A stretch of 41,785 nucleotides of DNA from Chloroflexota bacterium (GTDB taxonomy: Bacteria > Chloroflexota > Anaerolineae > B4-G1), in the NCBI GenBank assembly GCA_024232355.1, contig JAAEPW010000529.1, positions 1-41,785 of the forward strand, given 5' to 3'. How positions within the stretch are numbered: the first letter of the stretch is position 1; each line of letters opens with the position of its first letter. Made by a program: the position numbers and the translations under genes. This document shows positions 22,859 through 30,920 of this stretch, piece by piece. Under the pieces are notes generated by a model. The model saw only the letters and a program-made list of their open reading frames with translations. It made no database searches and was not told where the DNA came from.

Positions 22859-25800
22859 TCAAGGGGATGCGGTGCCCGTAAGGGGCACAGTAGTGGTGAG
22901 TTGCGGCGTGGTTGTGACCACGACAACCGGCTCGATGGTGGGCGTGGCCGTTGGTTGAATGGTAGACGTGGCCGTTGGTTGAATGGTGGGTGTGGCGGTT
23001 GGCTCGGCGGTTGGCGCAGTGGTAGGTTCAACAGTCGGCTCGATAGTGGATGTCGGCGTAAAGCCAGGTGTCGGCGTAAAGGTTGGAGGAAGAGTTAAGG
23101 TTGGCTCTGGTGTGGAGGAAGGCGGTATCGTCGGCACCGGTGTAGCGGTCGGAGCGGCGACAAATACCTGAACCCGGGTCTCCATACTACCTCGCTGACT
23201 ACTGAAAGCGGTGATACGCAGAGTATACGGGCCGGAAGCCAGGTGTGCCGTATCCCACTCGGCCAACAGGCCATCACGTACCTGCGTCAAATGCGGCCCG
23301 CTGATCCACCCCCACCCCTGAGGATTGTCCCCGATACCGTATTGCACTTCGTACCGGTCAAAATTGGGCAATTGAACGGTGCCGATGACTTGCACAACGC
23401 CATACACAGTCCCTCCTGGATTGGGCTGGGTGATAAAGACCTGCGGGTTATCGGTGCCCTCGACACAAGTATCCAGTGGGACTAGCGGCAAACTCTGGAA
23501 ATATTCAGGGTGTGCCTGCGCCCATTCCCGCCCTCGCTCATCAGTGATGACGACCATCAACCGTCTATCCACCTGGTTGGGGCAGAACTCGTTCGCCAAC
23601 AGCCCCGTAAAGGCATCGATCTCTACCATCTGGTACCAATCGTGGGTCTCGTCCAGAGGAGGTTGATCCTCGGCAAAAACCTCCCGCGTGCGACGGGTGC
23701 AATACTCGGTGGGACGAGCGCCAGATTCCACGCAGACCTCGTATTCCCGGACGCCGGGCGGAGGCGCGAACTCTTGCACAGGCCAATCGGCGTGGGCCGC
23801 CTCCATAAAATTGTGCCAGATAGGGCCAGCACCGGCCGCACCGGGCAGGTTGATCATCGACGAGTTATCGGAATTTCCCACCCAGACGCCGGTCACCAGG
23901 TCTGGCGTGTAACCGATGGTCAAGGCATCGCGGAAATCGTTGGTGGTGCCGGTTTTGGCCGCCACCGGACGGCCGAGTTCGAGATTGTTGGGACAGCTAA
24001 AAGCCCGGCAGCGAGCCTGGGTATCGGCCATAATGTGGGTAATGAGATAAGCGTGTTCGGCAGAGATGACCTGCTCGCCCACGGGCGCGGCATTATCCAT
24101 CAAGACGTTGCCCTGGCTGTCCTCAATGCGCAGGATCGGGCTGGGCGGTATGCGTGTGCCGCCGTTATCGAAAACGGCAAAGGCCCCCGTCATCTCTAGC
24201 AGCTTGGCCTCACCGCCGCCCAAGGTTAGCGCCAGGCCATAGTGCGGGGGTTGTTCGTATGGATAATCGGGGCAGTGGGTCTCGGGATGCACCAGCGATT
24301 CGACGCCCAGGCGCGTACTGATCTCTAACAGATTCTCGACTCCCACGAACTGAAGCGCCTCGACCGCCGGGACATTGTACGAGTTGGCCAGCGCGTCGCG
24401 CAGGAGCATCGGGCCATGGAACCGCTCGTCGTAATTGGTCGGGACGTAGGGCGGGTTGGCTCCGTCGGGGAACTCGGTGCGCACGTCCCACATCAGCGTG
24501 GCCGGTGTCCAGCCGTGCTCAAAGGAAGATACAAAGGTCAGGGGCTTGATCGACGATCCGGGCTGGCGGCAGCGCAGCGCGACGTTTACCTGACCGTCAA
24601 TATCCTCGTCGTAAAAGTCGGCGGAACCGACCATCGCCAGGATGTGACCGGTATCCGGATCGATAGCGACGAGGGAGGCGTTGGTGGCGTTCCGGTCGAC
24701 CAGTGCGGCCACGCCCTCGCGCACCGACGTTTCGGCCAGCGATTGCAGGCGCGAGTCGAGAGTGGTATAGATGCGCAGACCTGGCCCCCGGTAGAGAACC
24801 TCCGGACCTAGTTCAAACATGGTCTCCACCACCTGCCGCACATAGACCACAAAGTGAGGGGCGTTGGTAAAATCGAGGCGCGGGGCCTTGAACTGATAGT
24901 TGTGCATATCGTTCATCGCCATCTCGGCCTCGGTGTGCGTGATGTATCCGGCCTCGACCATCAGTGCCAACACATCCTCATGACGCGTGAAGGCCATATC
25001 GAGACCGCCGCTAAAGGGATCGTACAACGACGGTGCCTGGGGCAACCCGGCCAGGAACGATGCCTGGGCCAGGGTCAGGTCGGCGGCGTCTACGCCAAAG
25101 TATGTCTCGGCAGCGGCCTGGATACCGTAGGCCAGGTTGCCGTAGGGGTTCTCGTTGAGGTATATCTCCAAGATGTCTTCCTGGGGATAAACGCGCGTCA
25201 GTTCGGCAGCCAGAACGATTTCCCGAATTTTGCGCCGGGCAGACCGTTCCACCCGCTCTTCAGGGGAGAACAACACGTTGCGGGCTACCTGTTGGGTGAT
25301 GGTGCTCCCGCCAGAGACGACTTCTCTTTCCGTAAAAACATAGTAAAAGGCGCGGGTGATGGCAATGGGGTCAAAGCCAGGATGGAGCCAAAAGTTGCGG
25401 TCCTCGGTGGCGACAGTCGCATTGATCAAATGTGGCGAGATATCGTCATACCGGACGCGGGTGCGCCGCCCGCCCTCCGGGTCCATCACCTCGTATAACA
25501 AACGCCCCTCGCGATCGAAAATCTTGCTGCTGACAAAGGCGGTCTGACGATCCCACAATTCTTCAGGTGCAGGAAGCTGGCTGGCAATATAAGAATAGCC
25601 CACAACGGCAGCCCCAACCCCCAGGAAGAAAATCACTACCACGAGGGCCACAACGACAAAACCCACCCGGATCAATATCTGCCCCCACGGACGCTGTTTG
25701 CGGCTTGCGGCGTTCTTGGGCCTCGCAGACGGCTGCGACGGGCTGGATGATGACACGTAGCCGGGTCGTTGTGGCGGCGGCACGGTGCGGGGCAGACCGG

Positions 25801-26026
25801 CCGTCGGCGTCAGGCCGGTGGGGGTCCGAGGCACAGAGACAGTCGGTTCGCCCAGTTCGCCCGGCAGTTCGCCAGTCTCGACGTCGTCGGGCGAGGTTGC
25901 CTGCGTGGGCGTCGTGTCGTACAGCCAATTCGATGGACGAGGGGGCTGAATGTATTGCGGTCTTTGGTCTTTTTCCCCCTCGGGCTGCGAGGTATTGGGG
26001 TCTTTTGGATGATTATCTTTGGACAT
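22859..26026 (-). CDS. class A penicillin-binding protein (transglycosylase/transpeptidase)
   Basis: A 1055-residue bifunctional peptidoglycan synthase of the PBP1A/PonA type. A Pro-rich cytoplasmic region of about 110 residues leads into a membrane helix (about 117-147). The glycosyltransferase-51 domain has E208 in ATEDRNFW, GGSTITQQ and EIYLNENPYGN. The penicillin-binding domain has SSIK (S491-K494), SYN (549-551) and KTGTT (691-695), so all three active-site motifs are present. An Ig-like segment follows (about 855-955), then a Pro/Thr-rich tail of repeated PTATPTIQ-type units that may span the wall. The start has AGAAGG upstream, and a TTGCAA/TATAAT promoter lies about 60 nt before it. 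Confidence 0.94.
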   Translation of the reverse strand: MSKDNHPKDPNTSQPEGEKDQRPQYIQPPRPSNWLYDTTPTQATSPDDVETGELPGELGEPTVSVPRTPTGLTPTAGLPRTVPPPQRPGYVSSSSPSQPSARPKNAASRKQRPWGQILIRVGFVVVALVVVIFFLGVGAAVVGYSYIASQLPAPEELWDRQTAFVSSKIFDREGRLLYEVMDPEGGRRTRVRYDDISPHLINATVATEDRNFWLHPGFDPIAITRAFYYVFTEREVVSGGSTITQQVARNVLFSPEERVERSARRKIREIVLAAELTRVYPQEDILEIYLNENPYGNLAYGIQAAAETYFGVDAADLTLAQASFLAGLPQAPSLYDPFSGGLDMAFTRHEDVLALMVEAGYITHTEAEMAMNDMHNYQFKAPRLDFTNAPHFVVYVRQVVETMFELGPEVLYRGPGLRIYTTLDSRLQSLAETSVREGVAALVDRNATNASLVAIDPDTGHILAMVGSADFYDEDIDGQVNVALRCRQPGSSIKPLTFVSSFEHGWTPATLMWDVRTEFPDGANPPYVPTNYDERFHGPMLLRDALANSYNVPAVEALQFVGVENLLEISTRLGVESLVHPETHCPDYPYEQPPHYGLALTLGGGEAKLLEMTGAFAVFDNGGTRIPPSPILRIEDSQGNVLMDNAAPVGEQVISAEHAYLITHIMADTQARCRAFSCPNNLELGRPVAAKTGTTNDFRDALTIGYTPDLVTGVWVGNSDNSSMINLPGAAGAGPIWHNFMEAAHADWPVQEFAPPPGVREYEVCVESGARPTEYCTRRTREVFAEDQPPLDETHDWYQMVEIDAFTGLLANEFCPNQVDRRLMVVITDERGREWAQAHPEYFQSLPLVPLDTCVEGTDNPQVFITQPNPGGTVYGVVQVIGTVQLPNFDRYEVQYGIGDNPQGWGWISGPHLTQVRDGLLAEWDTAHLASGPYTLRITAFSSQRGSMETRVQVFVAAPTATPVPTIPPSSTPEPTLTLPPTFTPTPGFTPTSTIEPTVEPTTAPTAEPTATPTIQPTATSTIQPTATPTIEPVVVVTTTPQLTTTVPLTGTASP

Positions 26027-26086
26027 ACCGTGCCTTCTGCTAATATAGACGTATTATGGGCGTGCCAGGTTCCACGAACGGGGCGA

Positions 26087-26114
26087 ATTATAGCAGGGGA
26101 ATTGGAGATTGCAA
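26087..26114 (-). promoter_or_regulatory. promoter of the class A PBP
   Basis: TTGCAA (26109-26114) and TATAAT (complement of 26087-26092) are 16 bp apart on the minus strand. The start would be near 26080, with a leader of about 54 nt to the ATG at 26026. Confidence 0.6.
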
Positions 26115-26173
26115 ATTTGGATTGTGGAACGTCAACACTGAAACGGGGATGTGTGAATTGATCAAGACACACC

Positions 26174-26295
26174 GCCCGGTGCTAAACCACCGGGCTCAAA
26201 GCACAACCCCGCTTCGCGGGCTCACCTACAGCCTCCGAAGGAGGGATCTGATGCTGCGCATCCGACGCTGTTAGCCGGGCGGTTCAGCGCCCGGC
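26174..26295. ncRNA. five-hairpin GC-rich segment, possible structured RNA or IS605-type end
   Basis: Five consecutive perfect hairpins fill about 120 bp: 26174-26195 (8-bp stem), 26208-26220 (5), 26232-26244 (5), 26250-26262 (5) and 26274-26295 (8). The outermost two are GC-rich palindromes with A/T-containing loops. Such a series is unlike the neighbouring coding sequence. It may be a structured RNA, a repeat, or the palindromic ends and omega-RNA part of a decayed IS200/IS605 element. Strand and function are unknown. Confidence 0.4.
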
Positions 26296-26354
26296 GAGTC
26301 CGGTAAAAACGGTCAGAACCCCCAGGCAACCCCCGTTCGGCACTAGCACACGCA

Positions 26355-26825
26355 TTATGGGCAAGAGTTTGTTCCCCACACAGCAAACACAGTGCGCCAG
26401 CAACGCCACCGGCTACCTGCCCATTCAACTTTCCACACATCGCCTCTTTTCGCCAAGTCCACTCTAACTTGGCTAGATCGTATCGAATCATCCAGCAGCG
26501 AATCCTCCATTATTACAACACTGATTCGACCTGATCCTATATCGAAAACGTTGATCTGATCTGGCTCTGATCCCTCAATATTAGGATAACCGGCCACGTA
26601 CAAGGCTACATCGACAGGGTCTTTGGTCCAGGATTCACGATTGTCACAAGCCTCTTGATAGCTTTGCACGCGCTTAGCAATCCAACTATCACCACTCAAC
26701 TCGTAGGGCTTGTACCAGCTTTGGCTTTTTGGGTGTGGGCAGGCATTGACGACAATTAAAAGCGTAGCCAACACGATCAGGATAACCGCAATGATGATTA
26801 GGAAGCGACACCGTCTGAAAAACAC
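26355..26825 (-). CDS. small membrane-anchored hypothetical protein
   Basis: A 156-residue protein that I do not recognise. It has an N-terminal membrane helix (RFLIIIAVILIVLATLLIVVNAC) followed by a soluble domain with several charged residues and a C-terminal VRVDLAKRGDVWKVEWAGSRWRC segment, which looks like a real beta-rich fold. A signal-anchor or lipoprotein role is possible (VNAC). The start is probably GTG 26825, with a GGGGGG run 9 nt upstream. The ATG at 26867 lies within the palindromic repeat and is less likely. It stands between two non-coding repeat zones. Confidence 0.55.
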   Translation of the reverse strand: MFFRRCRFLIIIAVILIVLATLLIVVNACPHPKSQSWYKPYELSGDSWIAKRVQSYQEACDNRESWTKDPVDVALYVAGYPNIEGSEPDQINVFDIGSGRISVVIMEDSLLDDSIRSSQVRVDLAKRGDVWKVEWAGSRWRCWRTVFAVWGTNSCP

Positions 26826-26852
26826 TACACCTATCCCCCCTGATACAAAAAA

Positions 26853-26947
26853 GGGACACGGACTCAAGCAACCCCAGGTCGCCCCGGACCTCGACGAATT
26901 TGGCCGAAAATCCCAAATCCGTGTCGGTCCGTGTGAATCCGTGTCCC
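26853..26947. repeat. palindromic intergenic repeat (CCGTGT type)
   Basis: A 95-bp element ends in perfect inverted GGGACACGGA (26853-26862) and TCCGTGTCCC (26938-26947). Its right half contains three copies of a TCCGTGT unit. The layout matches the element at 6917-6987, with a different short unit. Confidence 0.55.
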
Positions 26948-26999
26948 ATCTAATTCCTTACATCACCCAACCGGTTCGAGTCACCTCGAACAGCACCGA

Positions 27000-27590
27000 T
27001 CAGGTCTTGTCTAGCACCAGCCGGCCCTCCCAGAATGCCTCTCGGTTCAACTCTACGTACTTGGGCGGGACGCGCCGCTCGATGACAGTCAGCCACGTCT
27101 CTGGCGATACCTCCACCCGGGTGGAGAGCGCACCCAGGAGCACGGTGTTGGCCAGGCGGGGATTACCGAGCTTTTCGGCGACGGCCAGCCCGTCGATCTC
27201 GGTCACGTCGTCGGTGCGGGAGCGGATGGCGGCCCGGATTTCCTCATCGGCGGGATAGATCGCATCCCCTACCGTGACCGACATTGGCGAGATGTGCTGA
27301 TGGTTGATGATCACGGCCCCCTCGGGGCGGAGCCACTCGATCCAGCGGGCGGCTTCTAATATCTCGGTGGCGATCAAATAGTCGACCGTGCCTTTCTCCG
27401 CCGTGGGAGCGCCCACGTCGGGGCCCCAGCGGACGTGGCTCTCGACCACGCCGCCGCGCTGAGAAAAGCCGTGTACCTCTGATTTTTTGGCATCGTACCC
27501 GGCCTGCAAACCAACCTCGGTGGCAATGTCGGAGGCGGTCAGGATGCCCTGCCCACCGATACCGACGAATAAAAAGTTAATCGACTTCAT
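27000..27590 (-). CDS. iorB: indolepyruvate:ferredoxin oxidoreductase subunit beta
   Basis: A 196-residue gamma-type subunit of the 2-oxoacid oxidoreductase family, partner of IorA. The N-terminal FVGIGGQGILTASDI and the SEVHGFSQRGG motif are typical. With IorA it oxidatively decarboxylates aryl pyruvates from aromatic amino acids to aryl-acetyl-CoA, reducing ferredoxin. The start 27590 lies one base after the iorA stop; the longer in-frame start at 27680 would overlap iorA. A hairpin (26973-26990, GTTCGAG/CTCGAAC) follows the stop without a T-run. Confidence 0.9.
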   Translation of the reverse strand: MKSINFLFVGIGGQGILTASDIATEVGLQAGYDAKKSEVHGFSQRGGVVESHVRWGPDVGAPTAEKGTVDYLIATEILEAARWIEWLRPEGAVIINHQHISPMSVTVGDAIYPADEEIRAAIRSRTDDVTEIDGLAVAEKLGNPRLANTVLLGALSTRVEVSPETWLTVIERRVPPKYVELNREAFWEGRLVLDKT

Positions 27591-27591
27591 C

Positions 27592-29391
27592 TTATGCCCC
27601 CTTCCCTTCAACCTGGTAGATTGCTTTTCGCGGACAGACCTGCAAACAGATGGTACAACCCGTACACAAAAGCGAAGCAATATCTGCCTTGGATCGATTT
27701 CGTTTGGCGTCCATCACGTCCGATTTGAGGATAGCCGGGCAGCCCACGCGAAAGCACAACCCGCAGCCATTGCAGATGTCGTGGTCCACATCAACCACCT
27801 GGCGGCGGCGGAACTGGGGCGTAAAGACACAGTCACCGTTGACAATGATGGCGGAGGGCCGGTCATCGATAGCCGTCGCCTCTTTGATCGCCGTCTCGAC
27901 GCTCTTGACGTCCATCGCGTCCACCACCCACAGGTCCTTGACGCCCATCGCACGCACCGTCGCTTCGATGTCGATCCGATGAGTCTTTTTTCCTTGCAGC
28001 GTGATGCCGGTGGCGGGGTTATCCTGCCCACCCGTCATCGCGGTGGTGCCGTTGTCCAGGATCATTGTGCAGGCCACACCCTGGTTGTAGATGGTGTTTG
28101 CCAACTCGAGCAGACCAGCGTGGAACAGAGTCGAATCGCCGATGGTGGCAACGATCTTGTCTGGGCAGCCAGCTTGCTTGGCCCCGTGGGCCATACCGAT
28201 GCTGGCCCCCATCGAGATCAACATGTCCGTCTCCTCAAAGGGAGGCAGCACACTGATAGCATAACAGCCAATGTCACCCGATACCAACATGTTCTGCTTT
28301 CGTAGTTGATAGTAAACAGAGCGGTGCGGGCAGCCAGGGCACAGCGCCGGTGGGCGGGGCGGAAGCGTGATCTCGGGAACCGGGGGGAGCGGCTTGCTCC
28401 TCAGGGATTTGATAGGCAGCCCCGCCTTGATCGCTCCCTCGCGGACGATGGCCAAGTTCAATTCGCCCGTCGCGGGAAAGACATCCTTGCCGATGACGTC
28501 GGTGCACAACGTGCGGACGTGGTTCTCGATAAAGGGGTCCAACTCTTCGACGATAACCAGGGTATCTACCTCGGCGGCAAAATCGAGGATCAGTTTGGAG
28601 GGCAGCGGCCAGGTCATCCCCAGTTTGAGGAACGAAAAGCCCGCAAATATCTCTCGGGTATACTGATACGCCACGCCGTGGCTGATGATGCCGATCCGCT
28701 TGTCGCCCCATTCGAGTTGGTTAAGGGGAGATATCTCGGCGTATGCGATCATGTCTTGCACACGGGCCTCAATGTCCGGGTGGCGCGGCCGGGCGTGAGC
28801 CGGGATCATCACGTACTTTTGCGGGTCGCTCACAAAAGGCGGCAGGGGTTCGAGTTCGCGGGGAGCGTCGGGCATCATGACCTCGACCGCACTCTTGGAA
28901 TGGGAGAGGCGCGTGGTCGAGCGCACCATCACCGGCGTGTCAAACTTTTCGCTCAGGTCAAAGGCGAGCCGCGTAAACTCTTTCGCCTCCTGGCTGTCCG
29001 ACGGCTCCAGGCAAGGGAACTTGCCAAAACGGGCATAGTGACGGTTGTCTTGCTCGTTCTGAGAGCTGAACGCACCGGGATCGTCGGCGCTGATCAACAC
29101 CAGCCCCCCCCGCACACCAGTGTACGAGAGAGTCATCAGACTGTCGGATGCGACGTTGACGCCGACATGCTTCATCGCCGCCAGCGCCCGCGCGCCAGCA
29201 AAGGACGCCCCAACAGCGGTGTCTAGCGCGACCTTTTCATTGGAGGACCATTCGGCGCACACACCGGCGTACTGAGCCAGCGCGGGCAGAATCTCTGTGC
29301 TCGGGGTGCCGGGGTAGGCGGCGGCGTAGCGCACGCCAGCCTCCCACGCCCCCAAGGCAATGGCCTCGTTACCAGAAAGTAGACGTTTCAT
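27592..29391 (-). CDS. iorA: indolepyruvate:ferredoxin oxidoreductase subunit alpha
   Basis: A 599-residue subunit carrying TPP and iron-sulfur clusters. The N-terminal pyrimidine-binding domain begins GNEAIALGAWEAGVRYAAAYPGTPSTE. The TPP domain holds CPGCPHR, IGDSTLFHAG and DNGTTAMTG. The C-terminus (about 540-599) is a 2[4Fe-4S] ferredoxin with CNGCGLC and CTGCTICLQVCP. It indicates anaerobic or microaerobic use of amino acids. The ribosome binding site AAGGAG precedes ATG 29391. The pair iorA-iorB is complete and adjacent. Confidence 0.95.
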   Translation of the reverse strand: MKRLLSGNEAIALGAWEAGVRYAAAYPGTPSTEILPALAQYAGVCAEWSSNEKVALDTAVGASFAGARALAAMKHVGVNVASDSLMTLSYTGVRGGLVLISADDPGAFSSQNEQDNRHYARFGKFPCLEPSDSQEAKEFTRLAFDLSEKFDTPVMVRSTTRLSHSKSAVEVMMPDAPRELEPLPPFVSDPQKYVMIPAHARPRHPDIEARVQDMIAYAEISPLNQLEWGDKRIGIISHGVAYQYTREIFAGFSFLKLGMTWPLPSKLILDFAAEVDTLVIVEELDPFIENHVRTLCTDVIGKDVFPATGELNLAIVREGAIKAGLPIKSLRSKPLPPVPEITLPPRPPALCPGCPHRSVYYQLRKQNMLVSGDIGCYAISVLPPFEETDMLISMGASIGMAHGAKQAGCPDKIVATIGDSTLFHAGLLELANTIYNQGVACTMILDNGTTAMTGGQDNPATGITLQGKKTHRIDIEATVRAMGVKDLWVVDAMDVKSVETAIKEATAIDDRPSAIIVNGDCVFTPQFRRRQVVDVDHDICNGCGLCFRVGCPAILKSDVMDAKRNRSKADIASLLCTGCTICLQVCPRKAIYQVEGKGA

Positions 29392-29626
29392 GCATAAACT
29401 CCTTGTTCTTGTTATTAAAAGTAATCAGCTCTGCTCCGAGTGCTGTCTCCGAAGTAACGCCCTCGAGACAGGCGAGCAGAGCAAGATTTTTCTTGTACGG
29501 ATGGTCTTGTCTCAACATCACGGGGCTCAAGAGTTGTTCAAAAATAACCGTGTTCCGATGTGCATTTTCCAAGTGAAATTGGATAAACAGTACAACGTTG
29601 TTTCTGAACAACGCCTAAAAGTGGAC

Positions 29627-29926
29627 TCAACGACCTCGCAAACGAATGCGGGCTTCGCGGCAGCGTGGGCAATAGGTACCCGTGTACTCGATACCACACG
29701 TACGACAGGTTTTGGGGGGAATCGGGCGATCGTCTTCCAGTGAGGCGACGATGAGGACGACTTCTTGAGTATCGTGTCTGGCCAGCCATTCGTTCAACCG
29801 AGTATCTCCTACCATCCAACGACCATCTTGCGCGCTGCGGTGCAATTGTCCTTGAACTACTCTTGCGTCCAATTCATAGGCGGCTGAAGCCAATTCTCGA
29901 ACGCTGGCCTTGCGATATGATGGCAT
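29627..29926 (-). CDS. small zinc-ribbon protein
   Basis: A 99-residue protein that I do not recognise. Residues 1-70 have a mixed alpha/beta look (YRKASVRELASAAYELDARVVQGQL). The C-terminus has a zinc ribbon CRTCGIEYTGTYCPRC and a basic end. It may bind nucleic acid or protein. The start at 29926 has GAGGGGGAA upstream; the in-frame ATG at 29950 has none. The TTGCCA/TATAAT promoter 24 bp upstream drives it alone. Confidence 0.7.
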   Translation of the reverse strand: MPSYRKASVRELASAAYELDARVVQGQLHRSAQDGRWMVGDTRLNEWLARHDTQEVVLIVASLEDDRPIPPKTCRTCGIEYTGTYCPRCREARIRLRGR

Positions 29927-29949
29927 ATTGTTCCCCCTCAATTGGCGCA

Positions 29950-29978
29950 ATTATAACCTGCCGTCCTTCTCCTGGCAA
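29950..29978 (-). promoter_or_regulatory. promoter of the zinc-ribbon gene
   Basis: TTGCCA (complement of 29973-29978) and TATAAT (complement of 29950-29955) are 17 bp apart on the minus strand. Transcription would start near 29943, and the -10 box covers the longer ATG at 29950, so ATG 29926 must be used. Confidence 0.65.
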
Positions 29979-29987
29979 GCCATCATA

Positions 29988-30920
29988 TCATACTTCCCGC
30001 TGCACATCCCGACGCAGCACGCGGTAGTGATCAAAATCGCGGGCGACGACCGTCTCGGGAAAGACAGACCGCGCCTCCTCCGCAATCTGCGACTCTCGAT
30101 AACGCCGCGAGATGTGGGTCAGCGCCAGCCGGTGGACGCCCGCATCCCGAGCCAAACGGGCCGACTGGGCCGCCGTGAGGTGCCCAAAACGGCGCGCCAT
30201 ATCCGATTCGGAGCGCAAATACGTGGCCTCGATGACCAACATGTCGGCGTTGCGCACGGCGTCGACTAGGTTGTCGGTACGGCCCACATCGCCCACGTGG
30301 GCCAAAGATGCACCCTGCCGCTCCGGGCCGAGCACTTGATCGGGATGGATCACGCGCCCATCGGACAAGGTCACCGACTCACCAGCGACCAGTTGCTTGC
30401 GCTCCGGCCCTCGCGGGACACCCAATGCCTCCGCTTGCTCGTCCAGAAACGGGCGGCGTGCTTTTTCACGAAACATGTACCCCAAGCACGATCCCCGGTG
30501 AGTCACCGGAAAAGCCACGACTTGAAAGTTGGCGTCTTCCAGAATGACGCCGGGGCGCACTTCGATAAAGTCAATTTTGATCTCTGTCTCGGGGCCTTTT
30601 AGGACAACGCCATAGATCAGATCGCGCACCCGTTCCAGCGCCCAACTGCCACCGTAAATTTCGACATGCTCAACTGTCTCCCAGCGGGCAAAGGTAGAGA
30701 TCAGTCCACCCAGACCCAGAATGTGGTCCAGGTGCCCATGGGTGAGCAGAATCCTGTTCATCCGCTTAAAGCCCAGGCCGCTCTGGAGAATCTGCCGCTG
30801 CGTTCCCTCACCACAATCTACCAAAAAGCGGTAATCTTTGTACATAACGACCTGCGCAGAAAGCCCCCGGTGGATCGAGGGAGCCGACGCCGAAGTACCC
30901 AGAAAAACAATCTCAATCAT
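29988..30920 (-). CDS. rnz: ribonuclease Z
   Basis: A 310-residue metallo-beta-lactamase-fold tRNA 3'-endonuclease that removes the 3' trailer of precursor tRNAs. The zinc motif THGHLDH is at 60-66 (H61, H63, D65, H66). The exosite and C-terminal signatures (MLVIEATYL and LTHISRRY) are present. The start ATG lies inside the end of rtcA and shares 8 nt with its stop, so the two are probably translationally coupled. Trailing tRNA-processing role is secure by family; the window's tRNA-Val encodes CCA, which would not need this enzyme's CCA-less route. Confidence 0.93.
   Translation of the reverse strand: MIEIVFLGTSASAPSIHRGLSAQVVMYKDYRFLVDCGEGTQRQILQSGLGFKRMNRILLTHGHLDHILGLGGLISTFARWETVEHVEIYGGSWALERVRDLIYGVVLKGPETEIKIDFIEVRPGVILEDANFQVVAFPVTHRGSCLGYMFREKARRPFLDEQAEALGVPRGPERKQLVAGESVTLSDGRVIHPDQVLGPERQGASLAHVGDVGRTDNLVDAVRNADMLVIEATYLRSESDMARRFGHLTAAQSARLARDAGVHRLALTHISRRYRESQIAEEARSVFPETVVARDFDHYRVLRRDVQREV

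Larger units (their letters stand above)
26027..26354. other. PBP upstream region and GC-rich hairpin cluster
   Basis: This 328-bp gap has no credible gene. It holds the PBP promoter at 26087-26114 and the five-hairpin segment at 26174-26295. An open frame at 26222-26491 (minus) crosses the hairpins and the following gene, and is rejected. Confidence 0.55.

Noticed and set aside
26222..26491. Open frame of 89 codons on the minus strand across the hairpin cluster
   Set aside because: Low-complexity composition, no ribosome binding site, and it overlaps the better supported gene at 26355-26825.
28306..29226. Open frame of 306 codons on the plus strand opposite iorA
   Set aside because: It is the antisense of iorA, which has clear TPP and ferredoxin motifs.
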